A stretch of 64,000 bases of DNA from Anoplopoma fimbria (GCF_027596085.1 NC_072472.1:8590371-8654370); one strand, 5' to 3'; shown: positions 1-48,613, numbered from the stretch's first letter. The notes: generated from the sequence alone by a model not told the origin. Translations and numbers: made by a program.

Positions 1-204
1 TGCATTGAGGATGTTAAAAGGCATCAAATGCAAATTAACTGCAGCTTTATTGATGGAATAAAACATCTGTTTGAATATATTGTGAGTGTTTAAGCAGCAA
101 CCTCAATGATTTTCAAAGTCAAAGTCAAACCGTTGACCTGTGTCTCGCCATGCTGCAAGATGGCCCGGAGTCTGCGACATGCACACTGAGCACACACTAA
201 TGAG

Positions 205-205
<1 letters not shown>

Positions 206-284
<79 letters not shown>
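206..284. repeat. (TG)n microsatellite
   Basis: 79 bp uninterrupted TG array. Confidence 0.99.
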
Positions 285-285
<1 letters not shown>

Positions 286-3199
286 GTACTGAGTGAGACA
301 GAGCTGGAGAGTTTTTGCCGCAGGGTGATTGTTCGGATGAATGGACGTCCTCAATTGCCTCACAAACACATACAGTAAGATAAAAAAACAAACGAATAGC
401 CATACTGTACACAGTTAAACCAAAAGAAATGTATATATTTTTTTTCATCTCAACCATAAACCGGTAACTGTGTGCGAATACAAAGCAGACACAAGCTGGC
501 CAGCTGTGTTTGTTTACTCTGAGCTTTAAAGATAAGAGAACTGCTCAAACAATCTCCTCCCCTCTTTTATTTTTCCTCCCTCTCTTCCCCTCCTCCCTCA
601 ATTGTTTTCCATCGCTCTCCATTACCACATCTTTATGTCTGGGTGCCTTTTTTTTTATCACCCTCTTCTTCTCTTTTCCTGTTTGCCTCCCATAAGACAG
701 CTCCCCTCTGTCCTCTTCATTATTCAGCTTTTCATTTTATTTTCCCTCCATGAACCTATTTCTTCTTTCTGTTCTTTTATGCTCTTACTTCTTTACCCCT
801 CTGCGTCCTTCATTGTTCTAAATATCGTAAAATATGCTCACACACTGTATTATTGTCTGCGGTGTATGACTTTAGCTGTGTATTGATGCACAGAGGGGAG
901 ATTGGGTGGTGCTTTGCAGGTAGAAAAAAGCACCATTGTTAATGCAGTCTGACGACTGTGACAAAGGTGCAGCGAAACGTCAGACTATAAGTGGAGCTTG
1001 AGTAAGAGTAGAGCTTCTCTCATGTTTTCATATTTAATGATGTCTCCTGTCTCTGTCAAATACAGTACTTATCTCCTTTTTTCCCCCCCTTCTCTGTCTC
1101 CATCTCGCTTAGCTTTGCAGGAGACAGATTTAGGACAGGAGTTTTACACAGTTGCCAGTGGGAATAAATGGATAACCATCATCAAAATGCGGGGCTGCAT
1201 GGGAAAATGTTATTTAGTTTCAAAATTATATGTTTAAAGTGACATTCTGAGATCAGTTCAAACCTCTCTGGTTGAGTTAGATGTAAAGAGCCATACAGCC
1301 TCTGGTGGCCAATAGCAGGTGCTTTTATACTCTTCTATAATAACTGTACATGTTTCATTGTTTCATTTTTTTAAAGGCACAAATTTTGACAGAAAAGATG
1401 TTGTAATGTCTCCATATTGTAAAAACCCAAGCTAATAATTTGTCCTTTTAAAATGTCTACTAAGCAGAATTTATCATTTAGCTCCCTAAGCTTTTGACCC
1501 TCACTATGACCTCACAACAAAGTGCTTCCATTTATTGGTCAATAGCCGCCCACTTACTTTTAGCCATTTCTTTTTCCTGGCCATCAGGCAGCATAAAGTC
1601 AAACTGTGAACTTGGCTTTAGGAGCTCAAATAGTGAAGACATGTTTTTCTCAGACACTGCCTTGTACAGGAGATTTACAGATTTGTTCAGAAATGATTTT
1701 TGGTGTGTTTTTATTTGGCAATTTTCTGCATGTGTCCCTCAATCGATCTTTCTTTCCTTCACCAATCATTTAATTTATCTTTTGATTACTAGTTGCTGTT
1801 ACTCTTTATCTTATTGACATGTTATGCTGGGTATACCTGGGGATATGACTGAATTAACGTTGCAATGCTTTTAATGTTATTCATTTTTAAGCCTTAAACA
1901 GTTCTTCATTGCATTTTTTGTTTTTCTTTTTTAAGCCTCTGTTGCACTTTTTGTAAGTAGGCCATTTCACTCACTCGTGCATGTGCACTAAATGAAGTGA
2001 ATACACGTCAGACCTAAATTTGTTAAAATAATACATGCAGCTCAGAGTGGCAGTATTCACTTAAATTCTAATAAAATCTCTTGCTCTGCAATCATCAGAT
2101 TAACTGCCGTTTGTCACCAGTCAAACTGTTCCCTGCTCAGTTATCTAATGCGTTTTTCTAGGATTACCTCCACAACTGTCGCGTTTGATCCTTCGGTTAG
2201 GTCACGTCGCTGCATGTCTCTTCTATTTTTAACTTATCTTTGCAACATATACCTTATGCTGTACATACACAAATGAGTCCAATCTGGACGTCTGTTGGCC
2301 ATTTCAAACACCTCTTCCAAACTTAATATAGAAGCTTTATATATCATGACTTAAACTATTAACATTGGCCTGTTTCAAGATACTGGAGTAAAGAATCCAC
2401 AGCAGAAGTTCAGCCCTCTCCAGTGCATTGTAGTTTCCAATATGAATTTACTGACCTTGTTCCTACAAACTGTAACTGATACTTCTCATCAACAAAGATA
2501 TAGACTGATATATACATATACTGTACTTTTCCAAAGAGCCCCATGGGTGTTGACGTGGCCAACATATGCTCCATGCTTCTTTGACTGGCAGAAGAGCAGA
2601 GAGCGTTGGTTTCCCCTCACAATGTCGCCTCTTAATGTACTGCCTGCTCATGAAGCATGTGTACGTGCTCACAGTTAATAACCCAGACAACGGCCCTCAT
2701 GGAGCTTCTCCCAGCATCCTGGGGGCTACGCCATTTAATAAAGCGACGCCTCACGTGCTTGAGTAAATTGTTTTTTCTCTCTATGAAGCAGCTCCCAGAG
2801 GAACACAGGAGGAACGGGTCAATTTCAGCTTGCAATATTGACTTGGTGTGCAGAAGTAAACAGCTCCCCCTCCTATTGTTTTAGACCTAAGTGGAGAGGG
2901 TAAACTACAGGTCTGCATTGGAAAACAGAGTGTGGGTAGAATGCATGAGGAGGAGAGAAGTGCTTGTTGAGTTTGAAAGGACACGCACACATACAGTACA
3001 GAGAGAGAGAGGAAGCACAGGTGAACGTCAGATGTCCTGTTGAAATCAGGATAAGGCTGACAAAGCTACCTTTCTCTTTTTTTCTCCCTCTCTATCTGTC
3101 TACTTCACATATCTTCTTCTTTCTTTGTCTACTCTGATTTTCTTCCTTTGACAAATCTTTCTCCCCAGAAATGTTTGCTCATCACTTTTCTCTTTCTTG

Positions 3200-3202
<3 letters not shown>

Positions 3203-3230
<28 letters not shown>
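3203..3230. repeat. (CT)n microsatellite
   Basis: About 14 CT units within a pyrimidine-rich stretch. Confidence 0.97.
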
Positions 3231-3234
<4 letters not shown>

Positions 3235-3328
3235 TTCTGTGTCTGCTTCCTTTTTGTAGCGACAGCAGGGCTGCCATCCCACATAGCCAGTTAGCAGCTG
3301 CCCAATGCACTCCAAGATGTCAGGACTT

Positions 3329-3329
<1 letters not shown>

Positions 3330-3381
<52 letters not shown>
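3330..3381. repeat. (TG)n microsatellite
   Basis: TG array with one GG interruption. Confidence 0.98.
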
Positions 3382-3382
<1 letters not shown>

Positions 3383-3395
3383 TTTGTACTTGTGT

Positions 3396-3504
3396 ACACT
3401 ATATGGCCAAACGTTACTGGACACTTTTGGTCTTGGGCTGTTTTTCATGGTTAGGTTCAAACCGCATATTTCAATGGAAGGGAAATCTGAAAGCTACATT
3501 AAAG
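3396..3504 (+). mobile_element. Fragment of a dispersed teleost DNA-transposon-like repeat
   Basis: CACTATATGGCCAAACGTTACTGGAC and GGGCTGTTTTTCATGGTTAG resemble the end of a repeat common in fish (CACTATATGGCCAAAAGTAT... with GGCTGTTTTTCAGGG). Only the terminal 110 bp is recognisable. The superfamily is not certain. Confidence 0.45.
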
Positions 3505-4261
3505 CTAGTTAGTTAGTTAATTATTCATGGACAATATCACATTATTACTATCAGCTCATGAATGAAACTACTACACAACATGATCACTTCACTTTTTCAG
3601 AATCAGAGGTTGCCGCCTGGTCTGTATACGGGTTTAGTTCACAATAGGACTGTACTGATATAATCTCTTGCTCCACTGGAAGCTGACGTGAGGGTATGAC
3701 ATAATTCTCATCAATCTGAGGACAAAACCTGTGGAAGAAAATTACTGAAATGTATGCTAATTGCTGAATCACTATCAAACCTCCTGCTGTATGACTCAAA
3801 GGGGTCATTGCCACCTTTTGATGTGACAGAAGGTTCAGAATGTCTAGTCGTGAAGACTAGAGGACCTTGGAGGTTTCTGAATTTCTTGTGATACGTTTGT
3901 TGGTAACTGGTTCTGACTGGATTTTGGTGTTTTGAGAAGATGACAAAATATAAGAGCTATACACAACTCTCTTTTTGACCTTGCAGCGTAGACTTCTTTA
4001 ATTTACAGGTGAAGTTCGCCGTCACTATAAGCGAAGCCGATTAGAGAGTTTTAACGTGGATGAAACTATTTATTATTCGTTCTCTTGGCCATGTAGTGTG
4101 CATGGGCATACTATACCATGTTATGTCTGTGTGTGTCTTGAGGATGGATCATAACATGAAGCACTTTAATATTCCTCTTGATTGACATATTAATAAAGGA
4201 ATTTACAGTCTGTCTTTTTGCCGCCTTGATTTACAATCGCACCCCTCCCTTTTACATGTAA

Positions 4262-4281
4262 ACACACACACACACACACAC
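4262..4281. repeat. Short (CA)n microsatellite
   Basis: Ten AC/CA units. Confidence 0.95.
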
Positions 4282-4881
4282 TGCTCTCTCTATCTCTTTA
4301 GTCGTCGTATGTGTGTGTGTGTCTATTTGTCTGAAACTGAAATTGACACTAAAGCCTGTGAGACTTGATCAATCATTCAGAACAGGCAGAGAAGGAGGCA
4401 TCATTAATATCACCCCCGTCCTCTACAGTCCTATGACATCACTCGGTCTTATTTCATCCAATATTTCAGAGAAAAAGGACACCGCGTTAGTGTCACAGTG
4501 CTTCAACCAACGCAGACTGGCATAGAATTTTTTTTTATCTTGTGCACTCCTACTCTATGTTGCATTTGTTAAAACAAGGTATAAGGTGCTCTCTTACTTT
4601 ATGCTGCAATGCTTATCTAGGCACAGACTGTGAAACCTGCCTCTGAGCATTCCTCCTTTTGATCTGTGCAGAAGTGATCCCAGAGGTCTGAGGTTTGGTG
4701 AAATCCTTAGTCAGCTGTCAAGTCTTGAATTTGGGACGTCAAGTCAGGTCACCATGTTAAATGTTATTACGATACGTAAACAAATACAAAAACTAAACCG
4801 AATCTTATTGTGCTGGACTTTGAATTCCACCCCCTTGCCTCCATATAAATACATGTAAAATACTTAAAAAAGGGATCTTAC

Positions 4882-40840
<35,959 letters not shown>

Positions 40841-40947
40841 TGCTGCTCCTCTGTCAGATTCTCTTGTTCTGCTCCCTTAGCTCAACTCAGCATGGAACGA
40901 ACGGCCTCTCCCTCTGAGACGCACTCATAGCCTGGTCAACGCTAGCC

Positions 40948-40949
<2 letters not shown>

Positions 40950-40985
<36 letters not shown>
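40950..40985. repeat. (CA)n microsatellite next to the stk32b start
   Basis: 36 bp, ending about 110 bp upstream of the stk32b ATG. Confidence 0.98.
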
Positions 40986-40989
<4 letters not shown>

Positions 40990-41170
40990 GTGCTGGACTG
41001 CTTATCCCTGACACACACATACGCAGCAGCTGGCTCGGCTTTGCTGACTTGAACGAGGTCCCGTCTTCCTGTTAACTCTCCACCTTGACACAACCACACA
41101 TCATTGCGCACACACACACACACACACACAGAGTGGAGGGCTTGGAGGAACACTAGAGGCACTGAAGCCC

Positions 41171-41171
<1 letters not shown>

Positions 41172-41258
<87 letters not shown>
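41172..41258. repeat. (AC)n microsatellite in the stk32b 5' region
   Basis: 87 bp, with a 22-bp CA tract at 41108-41130 before it. Confidence 0.98.
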
Positions 41259-41260
<2 letters not shown>

Positions 41261-42530
41261 AGAGAAGCAGTACCACTACAGCGTAAGTTTCCCCGTCTGT
41301 CTTCACTGCCGTCTGGATGAATGCAGGCAGACGTACGACTCTCGCCAGGCAGGAGGTGGGTGGGTGATGTGTTTGTGGCTGTGACCCCTCTGTTGACTGA
41401 GATTCCAACCTGCGAGGGGAGGCAGGAAAACATGACACCACCAGCAGCAGGAGGAGAGAAGGAGGGAGGGAGGGAGGGAGGGAGGAACACGTAGAAAGGT
41501 AGAGCCTCTGAGACATGAATGGCTCGTTCACGGCATCTAATGATGAATGGAAAGACTTACACAGAATTTTTCTTTGAACTTAAGATACAAAAAGAAAGAA
41601 AGAAAAAAAACAAGGCTCTTAAACTTTAATGAGCCATAATAGTAGCACATCAGCAGTAGCAATCATGTAGTAATCAACTTGATTAGGGGACAGGAGGCAG
41701 AATGACTTTCATTACTATTTTTACTTATGAAAGCCTGGTTCCTACTTCCTTCCCTCTTCTTATTATTTAATTTTTACATTTTAATCAGAAACTCATCCCA
41801 GTGGAGCAGCGTCTGCAGTGCATGTGTGATGAATGGTATGATCGTTTTTCCCATTAAGAGCACAAATTGGAGTTTTTTTTTGATTTATAGCATTGTATAC
41901 TGTAAATGGAATCCCTCAGGCTGCCCTCTTCAGGACATGACATTTCATGAGTTACTACGTTTTGTTCCGGTAGTAGACAACAACAAAAAAAACAATCACA
42001 GAAATCTGCCCTACATGTAAGCCTAATTATGAACTCATAGAATAAATTCACATAGAAAAATGTAAATAAATCAGGTGTGCATCTTACAATGTTAAATTCA
42101 TGTTGGACTGTCAAAAAGCTAATCTATTTTTAAGTTATAGTCTCCTATGATAATGCAATATTCATATCCTTACTTTGTGGTTTGCCATGTCCTTTAAAAC
42201 TGAATGACAACACATCCCATAATGTCTCACAGAGGAATGAATGACTGTGTTAGCTGAGATTCATTTTTTTTAAGGGTTCAATGTACAAACTTCAAGTCAT
42301 CGTGGGGAAACCCACCATGGATGTCATTCCCCACACAGTATCATAATGTCATCCACAAACATATTTGACTGTCTCTTTTGAGGTTTAAGTTATATATATA
42401 TATTTATATTTATCAAGAAAAGTAGTGCCTGGAGCCGCAGTGCTGAGCTCCTCTGCATGAGGAACATTGTGCTCGGAGCCCCCTTATCTGATCACACGGG
42501 CCAACAAAACATGCGCTGAATAGAAAGTAC

Positions 42531-42651
42531 CCCCCCCCCATCACCACCACCACCACCACCACCATCCATGCAGAGACAGCTGTGGACACCTACCTCTAAA
42601 CGCCGCCACGAAGTCAGGCATGGGACCTTTTTTTTTTTTTTTTTTTTTTTT
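42531..42651. repeat. Poly-C/(CCA)n tract and 24-base poly-T run
   Basis: Ten Cs and about eight CCA units (to 42564), then, after unique sequence, a T24 run at 42628-42651. Confidence 0.95.
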
Positions 42652-43463
42652 TAAGGATCCAGCCCCTGTTGTTTGCTGCAGAGACGTGAGACGACAGTGA
42701 GAGGGAGCAACAGTATCAGTGCTCAAAGCATCACTTGTTCGGAGACAACGACGACGCACCGGGACACCTGCCTCCTGCCACACCGTCAGAACAACACAGC
42801 CACGGAGGCGAGACGTGACTTGCGGGAATGCGCGGATGGAGTATATGCAATGCGAAATCCCCTTTGCTTCTGGAGGACGGGGGGGAGGCAGAGATTGATG
42901 TGTTTTTTTTAAATGCTGGGGTGGGGGGTGAAACTGATGAGAGACTGACCTCCACGCTGGCCACCAGCCGTGCGTCTGGAGAGGCACGTCCCATATGATG
43001 ATGCGCTGTGGCTGTGGAGATGAGGTCGCCCTGTCTTTAGCATGCACTTTAATAATAAAAAAAGAAAAAAAAAAAAAAAAAGAAAAAGTTGAATCCCCTA
43101 CTTCATTTCCAGAAAGATACTAACTAGATTACACCTTAGAATTCTGACTGGAATATATATTGGATAAAACCCTCACAGATAAACTGCCTCATCATCGCCA
43201 CAAGTTCACTGCAAAGTCAGTTAAACACCGCAGAGTCGACCCTCTAGTGATGTCCTCCTGGATTATGGTCTATAATTAAAAACACAAACAGTCAAATCAC
43301 ATTAGCTGAACATGTCTGCAGGTTCGTTATTATTAGAAAAAAAAAAAAACAATCAGTATATATCACTTTAAAATTCGCATAGCCTCACAATACTTTATTT
43401 ACATCTGCAGGGAATTCTTCATGTCACCACCATGAGGCAGAGGTCACGATGAGCTGGAGCACA

Positions 43464-43477
43464 GCGCCCCCTAGAGA
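43464..43477 (-). promoter_or_regulatory. CTCF-like motif
   Basis: The minus strand reads TCTCTAGGGGGCGC, 12 of 14 positions of the CTCF core, between stk32b and cytl1. Confidence 0.35.
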
Positions 43478-44957
43478 ACACACTGCTTTGCCACTTTGCT
43501 TAAAGGCACTTCAGCAGGGCAGATTAGTCGACAATGGGCTCTAGGTGAGGGGGCAGTCTCTTTATAGGCGAGCTGAGACTGCTGGCTCATAATGAACATT
43601 AAACTTATATTGGAATAGTAATTATGAAGTAATTCTCTCTGGAGTTCCATAGTGAGTCTATGCTGACCTTATTGTGGACTGCTACAACTGATGTCAGGTT
43701 ACTCACATACACGATGATACATTTTCATAGGAAATTCAAAAGGAAAAGCAAAAATAATGGTTGATGTAAGTGAATGACTCACTGTCCTCACTTATCTCAA
43801 TAGCTACTGTTACAGTTGGGGTCCTGCTGAGCAAGGCACTTTACTCTCATTTGTTTGCAATAGAGTATCATGGTTGTACTGGACGTCCCGAAGGTATAGA
43901 ACGGGATAACTATCTGAATGTGTAGGAAAGCTGGATGAGATGCCCACAAGAAATCTGAAAAAGAAGTGCCCTGCCGTTATATGTGTCAGCTCTATGATTC
44001 ATACGCAGTAATTAAAACCAGAATATGTTTGCTGCATTGGAATTAGCCGTCTTATGGCCACATTTCTGCAGTCCATTCTCTCATCCTACATTAACTTCTG
44101 TGGCCATTAATTGTCAAACCCATCCGTCCATTATAAGGACTGTCACTTCTGTCCCCAGTTAATTGAGCAGGCCAAGGTCGAGAGGAGAACGGCTGTGTGG
44201 TGGGACTCTGGGACAGCGGACATGCTTCCAGCGCACACAGCACTTTTTCTTCCTCTTTATGCCTCCCGGTCATGCCGTGACACACTCAGTGTGGGCCATC
44301 CATCTTCATACGGAGGTAAGGGACAGACCTCCAACTCTCAGCACAGAGGTGACGAGCACCACTCACAAGCAGGCCAATTTGTTCTCAGCAGTTTGGCGGC
44401 ATCAGAAGCTGTACTCTTGTTTTAGATATAAGATGTTTGTCATATTACATCCGGACAGAAACTGAATAAAGCTACATAACATGCAGAAGGCCTCAGCGTG
44501 TTCCAATGTTGTCCTAGTTTAGGAAGTGAGGATATTTATTGCCTCAAAAAAGAGAATCGGTCATAGATAAATCCTGGTTATATTAGATTAAGATTTGAAT
44601 TGAGGAATGAAATCCATCATATTCAGTATAATGCTTGAGGACACTGGACTGTACAGCTCAGGAGGCTGTAAGGAGTTACAAGCCGTGAAATTAGCCCCAT
44701 CTAGTGGATAAAAAAGAGGTAACATACCTTGACAGCAGCCAGTATTAATACAACAAGGGTCTAATGGGAATATCATTTACATCATACATCACTTTCATGA
44801 TCAATATTACAGTTAAAGTATCAACACAACCCTCATCCCCTATGCAGAAATGCTGCATAATGGAAAAGCTGTATCGGGTAAAGGTTATTAAAGACGTTCT
44901 ATTTCTATATTTCCCCTTTTCAGCCTCAGGGCTGTCTGGATTCTTCCGTGCAAGGTA

Positions 44958-45006
44958 GTTTTATTTATATAGCACTTTTTCAATGTGCAAACTCAATGTG
45001 CTGCAA
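44958..45006 (-). mobile_element. LINE 3'-tail-like fragment, reverse orientation
   Basis: TTTTATTTATATAGCACTTTTTC followed by CTCAATGTGCTGCAATTTAAA resembles the reverse complement of the same kind of tail as at 34999-35050. Confidence 0.4.
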
Positions 45007-45171
45007 TTTAAAATGGATATGAAAATCATGCAACAATTTCATTCCATAGGTGCTATATGTAGAGTTTGGAGCTTGGGACTGGCTATGAGAGTAAACTAAT
45101 GTTACTTTCATGTTTTGTAAACCATCAGTCAATACTCCATTGATACTAAGAGATGTATTGAAACAAATCTT

Positions 45172-45680
45172 GAGTGGTGGAAAGTAAAAAAAGGACATTA
45201 ACTTAAATATTTGATTACAATTTTGAGGTATTTGCACTTTACTGGAGTCATTCTGAAATTTTGTTTTTTGTTTCTATAATTCTGCTCCACTACAATCAGA
45301 GACAAATACTACACTTTTTTCTCCACTACTTCTATTTGATAACTTATGTTATAGGTAACTTTGCAGATTCAGAAGAAAAATACAACAAATAAATTATTAT
45401 CTATAATTTTGGGTTAAGATAAGATAAGACTATCTGATCTCTTGGGGGGAATTCACAAGCTGCTCAGTAGTTTATAAAGTATTTAAAATTTCCCCCATCT
45501 TTTCCTACTGCAACATTAAAAGGAGGTACACATTGATGCATCAATATCTATATTCCAAATAAATAAATATTTATTGATGCTAGTTCTTTTGCACTTTTAT
45601 AAATAAAATTATGAGTTTTCCATAATTCTATAATGTGATATTGCTACTTTAAGTAATAAAAGACTACTTCTGACTACTAC
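45172..45680 (+). mobile_element. MITE-like repeat, copy 1
   Basis: Starts AGTGGTGGAAAGTA and ends AAGTAATAAAAGACTACTTC. Between these are AATTTTGAGGTATTTGCACTTTAC and TCTGCTCCACTAC phrases of a very common teleost element whose consensus ends are AGTGGTGGAA and TTCCACCACT. It contains an internal AGATAAGATAAG segment that may be a nested insertion. Confidence 0.55.
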
Positions 45681-46012
45681 GAACACTGCAAATCCGATTT
45701 TAAAATGATTATGCTGAATATTTTTCTCTTTCTGATGCAATTACTCATTTATTTCTTCCCAGTATTAAAATGTTTGGACAAAAATCCCAGCTCACTATCC
45801 TCTAGAGCCTGCTTTGATTACTCCACAAAGAGAAGTGCTCTCTTATCTGACACAGTGGGTTGTCCCCTGTCATTCCTCCACAGTTCCATCGTTATTTTGG
45901 AGTAAACAAAAGGGTGTGTTAAAATCTGTCAACATGCATACGTGGCTGCTATGTGTGCATCGCTGACACAAACAGACAAAGGGTCAGTCGGTGCGGAAGG
46001 TGTCAGTGAGTC

Positions 46013-46165
46013 ATGGCGATTTTTACCCACTTGTTGCTTGTTTGGTCTTTGGTGCCCCTGGTACTGAGCTACCCTTTCTACCCACCGACATGCTACACCA
46101 AGGTGCTGAGCATGGCAGCAGAGCTCACCCACTGGGCTGCAGACCTGAAGAGGGACCCTGAAACT
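46013..46165 (+). CDS. cytl1: cytl1 exon 1 (signal peptide, first Cys)
   Basis: 51 codons, starting MAIFTHLLLVWSLVPLVLSY and ending KRDPET, with donor GTAAGA at 46166. Leu/Val-rich residues 6-18 form the secretion signal; PPTCY follows at residues 24-28. Confidence 0.93.
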
Positions 46166-48415
46166 GTAAGAAGATGCTGCGTTGTCACTCTTATAGACGT
46201 TTGCTTTAACACTTAAGTTGTGTTTAGAGTCTATTCTTCAATGGTCCAGTGTGCCATAGTGTATTTTTTACTTGTTTGATGTTTATCTTAAATTACTGTA
46301 TTAAGGGAGATACATTATTTTATTCCTTCATGTATTATCTGGATACAGTTAGGAATTCATTTCGTTTAATTCCTTCTAATCAAACATACAGTGGTAGGCT
46401 AAATGTGAACAAATTTTCTCCTGAGAATATTTTTGCAGTTTTGTAACTTCATATTGTTTTTTGCGTCCAGACTTACTGCATGGCACACATGCCATTTCTC
46501 TACCTTGATGTCCATGTAAGTATGATTTAAAATCCCCCATTGTAACATATATTGATATAACAATATTGACATTTTCATCACATGGAGAAAGTTTTAATTT
46601 AAGATAATATTTCCAACTGTACTAAGAAAATATTTTCAGATCTGAACTTTTCGTCGATGTTTATCTTTCACACACTGTTGTGAGTAACCTTGCTGTCCCA
46701 CAATTTTCTAAACTAACGTCTGTGGTATTTTGACTGAAAACCTCAGCTCTAAATCACACACAGGGACACTAATTACACCTCTTGCCTCTTGCAGAATGCT
46801 TGTGTGATGTACAAAATGAGGACCTACATCTCCCTGGTGGAAGGCCTGCGAGACCGCCGCTGTGCTTACACTAGAGATGTGAGGAAGTTTGGTTCCACTC
46901 TGAGACAGCTCTTCATCATCATGTCCGAGAAATGTCACGGGGTAAGACGGGACCAGTGGTCTAAATAAGTTTAATGCAAAGAGAGTCAAATGGTGTCATC
47001 ATGATGTATCTGTTTGTGCTATGAAGCAAGTCATTTGAATTCAGTCCGGTTGGATACAAAGTGAAGCGGAACAAAACATCTGGTAGAAACTACAGGGATT
47101 TATCTTTCGTCTTTTGGGGCGGTACCTTTGTTCTCCTATGCATCGCCTCATTTGTGCTCGGCCAAGTACACCAATGTCTAAAAAGTAAATATGTTTAATG
47201 TTAATTTTTGTAAAAAAAATATCACAAATATTAAATAAGTATGCACGTAATAATTTATTTGTACATTATCTTTACCTTTAATGGACTGCAAAATGTGCAT
47301 TTTCTGTGAAAAGAAAAGGTTGTATAAGTTGCAGTTTTAGTAAAAGTTGTATTGATGTGATCCGTTTATCATTTTACCACCCACAATTCAATCTGTTAGA
47401 CACTACAGGAGCACTGTGTGAACATTTTACAAACAGCTAATACTATGAAAAGTTACATGGATTTCAACATGTAATATATTGCATGTTTTAACAGATTAGA
47501 TTCTGCTTTGGAAATCTTTGGAGGTGTGTCACTATCTTCAAAGCAGCCCTTACACAGTATTTACTAAAATACTTAGTATAATTATAATATAGTATAATTG
47601 CTCCTTTCCTCTTAAATGCCAAATTTTTACTACTTTGTTCCCCGTAGGCTTGTTTTTTCTTCCACTGTACCTACATTTAAGTACTAGTAAGAACTTGTAA
47701 GTATTTTATCGGTACATGATTCATACAACAAAATGATTAGTGTGTTAGCAAAATTCCTCTAGATATTTTTTAAATAAATTGTCCAATAATGCATATTTTT
47801 TTGTCACGTGTACTGTTTATCCACTGAGCCAAAGTCTGAGCCACTGCTGCTCAACATGAAACAGAAAAGGCAAAACAAATGAGATGCATTCAAACTGCAT
47901 GTCGGTTAATGGCTCGCTCACTGGGTCATTTCAAAGGATTAAACAGGGTTTATGATGCAGATTATGAAACACATTCAGTTCTCTGTGGATGTTTGAGCCG
48001 TATTTCCTGAACTGTGAAGTCTGTGGTTGATTTTCCATAACCGCCTGACATGACCTGTCTGTGCAAGCAGGCCTCGATGTCTCAACAAAGGGTTAGAGTT
48101 CATTCACTTTCACTTTTGCTCATTTCAGTAAACTTCAATAACAGAAAAAGGTTGAGCTCTAATGTAAGTCAATTATAGACTGTAAACACAAAGTGTGAGT
48201 GTACACATGTCATAGTGATGATCTCTATTTGTCAATAAATCCAAATAAAACATTGTTGAATATAAAGTGATGATTGATCTACCTACAACAAAGGAATAAA
48301 AAAATAAAGATTGTATTCAATCACAAACACCTTACCTAAAAACGCTTTATAAATCTTTCTTTTTTTATAGGACTTGGTGTTCACGATCTTTGACTGTGCT
48401 GCACTGGAGCGCTAA
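46013..48415 (+). CDS. cytl1: cytl1: cytokine-like protein 1, complete in four exons
   Basis: Exons 46013-46165, 46471-46515, 46795-46941 and 48371-48415, all phase 0 with GT-AG introns, join into 129 residues. Residues 1-19 are a hydrophobic signal peptide with likely cleavage near LSYP, so the product should be secreted. The mature part has six cysteines (27, 54, 69, 89, 113, 124). Family-diagnostic blocks, against the human protein as I recall it, are PPTCY, MPFLYLDVHNACV, IIMSEKC and DLVFTIFDCAALE. CYTL1 is a small helical cytokine-like protein reported in haematopoietic CD34+ cells and cartilage; its receptor is not settled. The protein stops two residues after CAAL, lacking the short C-terminal tail of human CYTL1. 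The ATG lies in good context (gtcATGG). The gene is divergent from stk32b. Alternative identities look unlikely given matching cysteine spacing and motif order. Confidence 0.93.
46471..46515 (+). CDS. cytl1: cytl1 exon 2 (45 nt)
   Basis: Acceptor TTGCGTCCAG, then TYCMAHMPFLYLDVH, then donor GTAAGT. The LYLDVH block is the strongest family signature. The exon is too short to be seen as an open frame. Confidence 0.93.
46795..46941 (+). CDS. cytl1: cytl1 exon 3
   Basis: Acceptor CTCTTGCAG, 49 codons from NACVMYKMRTYISLVEGLRD to FIIMSEKCHG, donor GTAAGA. It carries Cys69, Cys89 and Cys113. Confidence 0.93.
46942..48370. other. cytl1 intron 3 (1.4 kb)
   Basis: AT-rich sequence with no recognised coding or structured feature. 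Confidence 0.8.
48371..48415 (+). CDS. cytl1: cytl1 exon 4 (terminal coding exon)
   Basis: Acceptor TTTTTTTATAG, then DLVFTIFDCAALER and TAA at 48413-48415. It carries the sixth cysteine (124). Confidence 0.92.
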   Translation, partial: DLVFTIFDCAALER

Positions 48416-48613
48416 CATCCTGGAGCCTGAGATGACAATATTACTGTCTGTGTGCATTCTTCAAGCATGTGCATTGATTTAAAGTTTAAATATATGGTAA
48501 GCTTGTGTTACTAAAACATGTTATTTAATCATCTTGTTTCTGACTATATAGGGTGTCTTTCCACTACTTATCATATATTTTCTATGGAGTCTGACTGAGG
48601 GAACAATTCATGT

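Larger units (their letters stand above)
1..4881. other. stk32b intron 5 (partial)
   Basis: Intronic sequence left of exon 5. It holds a GT array (206-284), CT and GT tracts (3203-3230, 3330-3381), a short CA tract (4262-4281) and a fragment of a dispersed repeat (3396-3504). I looked for the next kinase exon (GHVHITDFN) on the minus strand and did not find it. Confidence 0.8.
40841..41540 (-). promoter_or_regulatory. Probable 5' UTR/proximal promoter of stk32b with clustered CA/GT arrays
   Basis: Directly upstream of the stk32b ATG there are three (CA)n blocks (40950-40985, 41108-41130, 41172-41258) and a (GGGA)n run at about 41459-41485. No TATA box or clear initiator is visible. The role is inferred from position only. 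Confidence 0.4.
41541..46012. other. Intergenic region between stk32b and cytl1
   Basis: No gene recognised. It holds a (CCA)n tract and a 24-base poly-T run around 42531-42651, a poly-A-rich run near 43056-43085, a CTCF-like motif at 43464-43477, a reversed LINE-tail-like segment at 44958-45006 and a MITE copy at 45172-45680. Promoters of both divergent genes should lie at its ends. Confidence 0.7.

Noticed and set aside
1299..1316. CTCF-like sequence CCACCAGAGGCTG on the minus strand
   Set aside because: It lacks one G of the GGGC core; too weak to list.
42541..43047. 168-codon minus-strand open frame
   Set aside because: It reads through the poly-T (poly-Lys) and CCA (poly-Trp) simple repeats and has no family features.
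43820..43960. Possible decayed SINE (GAGCAAGGCACTTTACTC phrase)
   Set aside because: Only one short phrase resembles the SINE central region; no pol III boxes or tail found.
44694..44707. CTCF-like motif CCACTAGATGGGGC on the minus strand
   Set aside because: It has G at the nearly invariant C of the GGC core, so binding is doubtful.
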